Shown: one piece after another, positions 6,767 through 8,073 of the stretch
Layout of the letters: the number at the start of each line of letters is the position of its first letter
How positions within the stretch are numbered: position 1 is the stretch's first letter
DNA from: Puniceicoccaceae bacterium
Lineage (GTDB): Bacteria; Verrucomicrobiota; Verrucomicrobiia; Opitutales; Coraliomargaritaceae
DNA: 8,073 bases
Reading direction: 5' to 3'
Assembly: GCA_011522825.1 (NCBI GenBank)
Contig: WTIG01000197.1
Span: 6,495-14,567, forward strand
Notes under the pieces: generated by a model
Told to the model about the DNA's origin: nothing
What the model saw: only the letters and a program-made list of their open reading frames with translations
Databases searched by the model: none
Translations under genes and position numbers: made by a program

Positions 6767-7873
6767 TTAGTGAGCGTGGGCTAACTTAAATTTCTTAGTC
6801 GTTACTTGAGTCAACTGAATCCACTCATTCCATGTTTTGTTTAAGTTCTTTTTCAGTTGTTTGATTTCAAGTTCTAGATGAGCTTTTTGAGCATCGCTGA
6901 CATTTTTTAGCTCTCTAATTTTGTTATTTAAATTGAGTGATGTTTCTTCGAAATGAGAAGAAAGGGTTTCAATTTTATGACGCCATTCAGATGCGATTTC
7001 ATCGACTTCGTGGCTGAGTCTTTCTAAAATTATCTTACGATCTTTGAGGACTAAGGATTTTAAGAGGACAACTGAATTCACGGAGCGAAGGTTTTTTGTG
7101 AAGCCAAATTTTGAACAAACCCAAATCAGCCATTTGGTCGGATCAAAGTGGTACCAGCGAATTCCGTTTCTGTAGTCAGCGGCAAAAGCGTGATGATAGT
7201 TATGATAACCTTCACCAAACGTTAAAAGAGCCAATGCGGCATTGTCCACTGCTGATAGTTCTCTTGAGTAGGTTTTAGAGCCGAAAGTGTGGCAAAGCGA
7301 ATTGATGAACCATGTGCAATGGTGAACCATAGCCATGCGAAGGAGAAAGCCGTAGAAGAAAGCAGCCATTGGGTCCATAAAGAAACAAGCAGCGCCAATT
7401 AGCAGTGCATTAACGATAATGGCTAGAGGGATGTAGTACTTATCTTGAAACATCACTCTAGGATTACGCATAAGATCAGGCACTAAGCTTGGATCAAATT
7501 TTCTTTCGTAATCAAACAGCCATAAAATATGAGCATACCAAAAGCCCTTATCGATCGAATATGGGTCTTCGTCTGTATCTACATGGTTATGATGAAGTCT
7601 GTGGTCAAAGCACCATTTAAGAGCAGACATCTCAAAGGCTAACAAAGAAGTGATTAAAATACTCCATTCATAAAAAGGGTTCGCATTGTACGCTTTGTGA
7701 GAAAATAAGCGGTGGTAGCCAGCGGTGATAGAAATCCCTCCAATAATGTAGGTCACAAGGAAGAACCAAAAAGCACCCCAAGAAAAGACTGCGATAGCAG
7801 TTGGAATCAGTGCAATGATAGCAATGTGGTAGAGTACCACAAAGATAAATATAGGCCAGTTGCGAATTTTCAT
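6767..7873 (-). CDS. Membrane fatty-acid desaturase (acyl-CoA delta-9 type) with C-terminal coiled coil
   Basis: This integral membrane di-iron enzyme introduces a double bond into fatty-acyl chains and so adjusts membrane fluidity. Numbered from the ATG at 7873 (368 residues), the three histidine boxes are HRLFSH (54-59), HRLHH (91-95) and HNYHH (224-228). NSLCH (191-195), the extra ligand region of the stearoyl-CoA desaturase branch, is also present. Hydrophobic segments lie at about 5-29, 31-52, 70-85, 148-167 and 168-182. EDPYSIDKGFWYAHILWLF is also typical of the branch. From about residue 270 to 360 the protein continues as a highly charged, probably coiled-coil helix (for example RLSHEVDEIASEWRHKIETL), longer than the minimal desaturase. 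A TTG at 7912 would add 13 residues (MDRKNYTFFTFKH), but the ATG directly before the first membrane helix is preferred. No Shine-Dalgarno motif is seen. The acyl-CoA versus acyl-lipid substrate cannot be decided from sequence. Confidence 0.92.
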   Translation of the reverse strand: MKIRNWPIFIFVVLYHIAIIALIPTAIAVFSWGAFWFFLVTYIIGGISITAGYHRLFSHKAYNANPFYEWSILITSLLAFEMSALKWCFDHRLHHNHVDTDEDPYSIDKGFWYAHILWLFDYERKFDPSLVPDLMRNPRVMFQDKYYIPLAIIVNALLIGAACFFMDPMAAFFYGFLLRMAMVHHCTWFINSLCHTFGSKTYSRELSAVDNAALALLTFGEGYHNYHHAFAADYRNGIRWYHFDPTKWLIWVCSKFGFTKNLRSVNSVVLLKSLVLKDRKIILERLSHEVDEIASEWRHKIETLSSHFEETSLNLNNKIRELKNVSDAQKAHLELEIKQLKKNLNKTWNEWIQLTQVTTKKFKLAHAH

Positions 7874-8073
7874 ATGTTTAAATGTAAAAAATGTATAATT
7901 TTTGCGATCCAATGGATTCTTGCTCAGAAGAATCGAATGTAGTGAAACAGAAATGTTGAAAAATGCAAGGATGCAGAAAAATTATCATTTATTCCCTTTT
8001 TCTTCGAGATTCTAGGCAATTTTCACATTTTTCTGCTTTAAACTCTTGCATTGTCTAAACAAGGCAATAATAC
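7874..8073 (-). other. AT-rich upstream region of the desaturase, no gene seen
   Basis: About 200 bases hold no coding frame that I can support on either strand. On the minus strand a TATACA (7897-7892) sits about 20 bases before the ATG at 7873 and could be a -10 box, but no -35 match stands at the proper distance. Near the right edge TTGCATTG (8046-8053) and CAAGGCAA (8060-8067) form an imperfect inverted repeat (7 of 8 pairs, 6-base loop), which might end a gene lying beyond the window or bind a regulator. Nothing else stands out. Confidence 0.4.

Noticed and set aside
7712..7942. Plus-strand frame over the desaturase start
   Set aside because: It is antisense to the first membrane helices, has low-complexity charged sequence and no family resemblance.
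1..8073. CRISPR array, insertion sequence, tRNA/rRNA gene or defence system
   Set aside because: No regularly spaced repeats, transposase, terminal inverted repeats, clover-leaf sequence or defence-family protein could be found in either strand.

Overview
The window looks like a chromosomal stretch from a Gram-negative-type bacterium with moderately AT-rich DNA. Every supported gene lies on the minus strand, so transcription runs from the right edge (about 8070) to the left edge (1). The two type II secretion pseudopilin genes point to a diderm cell. The MnmA and debranching-enzyme sequences, the LacI-like operator and the scarcity of Shine-Dalgarno motifs suggest Verrucomicrobiota (Opitutae-like). 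That placement rests on recall of family style, not on a search.

Layout in the direction of transcription: (1) 8073-7874, an AT-rich upstream region without a recognisable gene; (2) 7873-6767, a membrane fatty-acid desaturase of the acyl-CoA delta-9 type with an added C-terminal coiled coil; (3) 6766-6661, a compact regulatory gap with a perfect 15-bp palindrome, a possible -10 box and a 9-bp-stem inverted repeat; (4) 6660-4177, a large GH13 debranching or pullulanase-like enzyme for glycogen or alpha-glucan breakdown; (5) 4144-824, a tight cluster of housekeeping genes: mnmA (tRNA 2-thiouridine), an exonuclease III-family gene, thiL (thiamine monophosphate kinase) and tsaE (tRNA t6A ATPase), with gaps or overlaps of 8 bp overlap, 2 bp and 24 bp; (6) 747-1, gspG (major pseudopilin) followed by an overlapping, edge-truncated gspH-like minor pseudopilin.

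The genes do not form one pathway. mnmA and tsaE both modify anticodon-loop positions of tRNA, exoIII repairs DNA and thiL completes the cofactor TPP, which is a common sort of mixed housekeeping operon. The pseudopilin pair is probably the start of a type II secretion block that continues left of the window. The debranching enzyme appears to have its own regulated promoter. No mobile element, CRISPR array, RNA gene or defence system is visible, and I do not see a convincing novel system. The most interesting points are the operator architecture before the debranching enzyme, that enzyme's atypical motifs, the desaturase tail, and the recovered gspH-like gene at the left edge.
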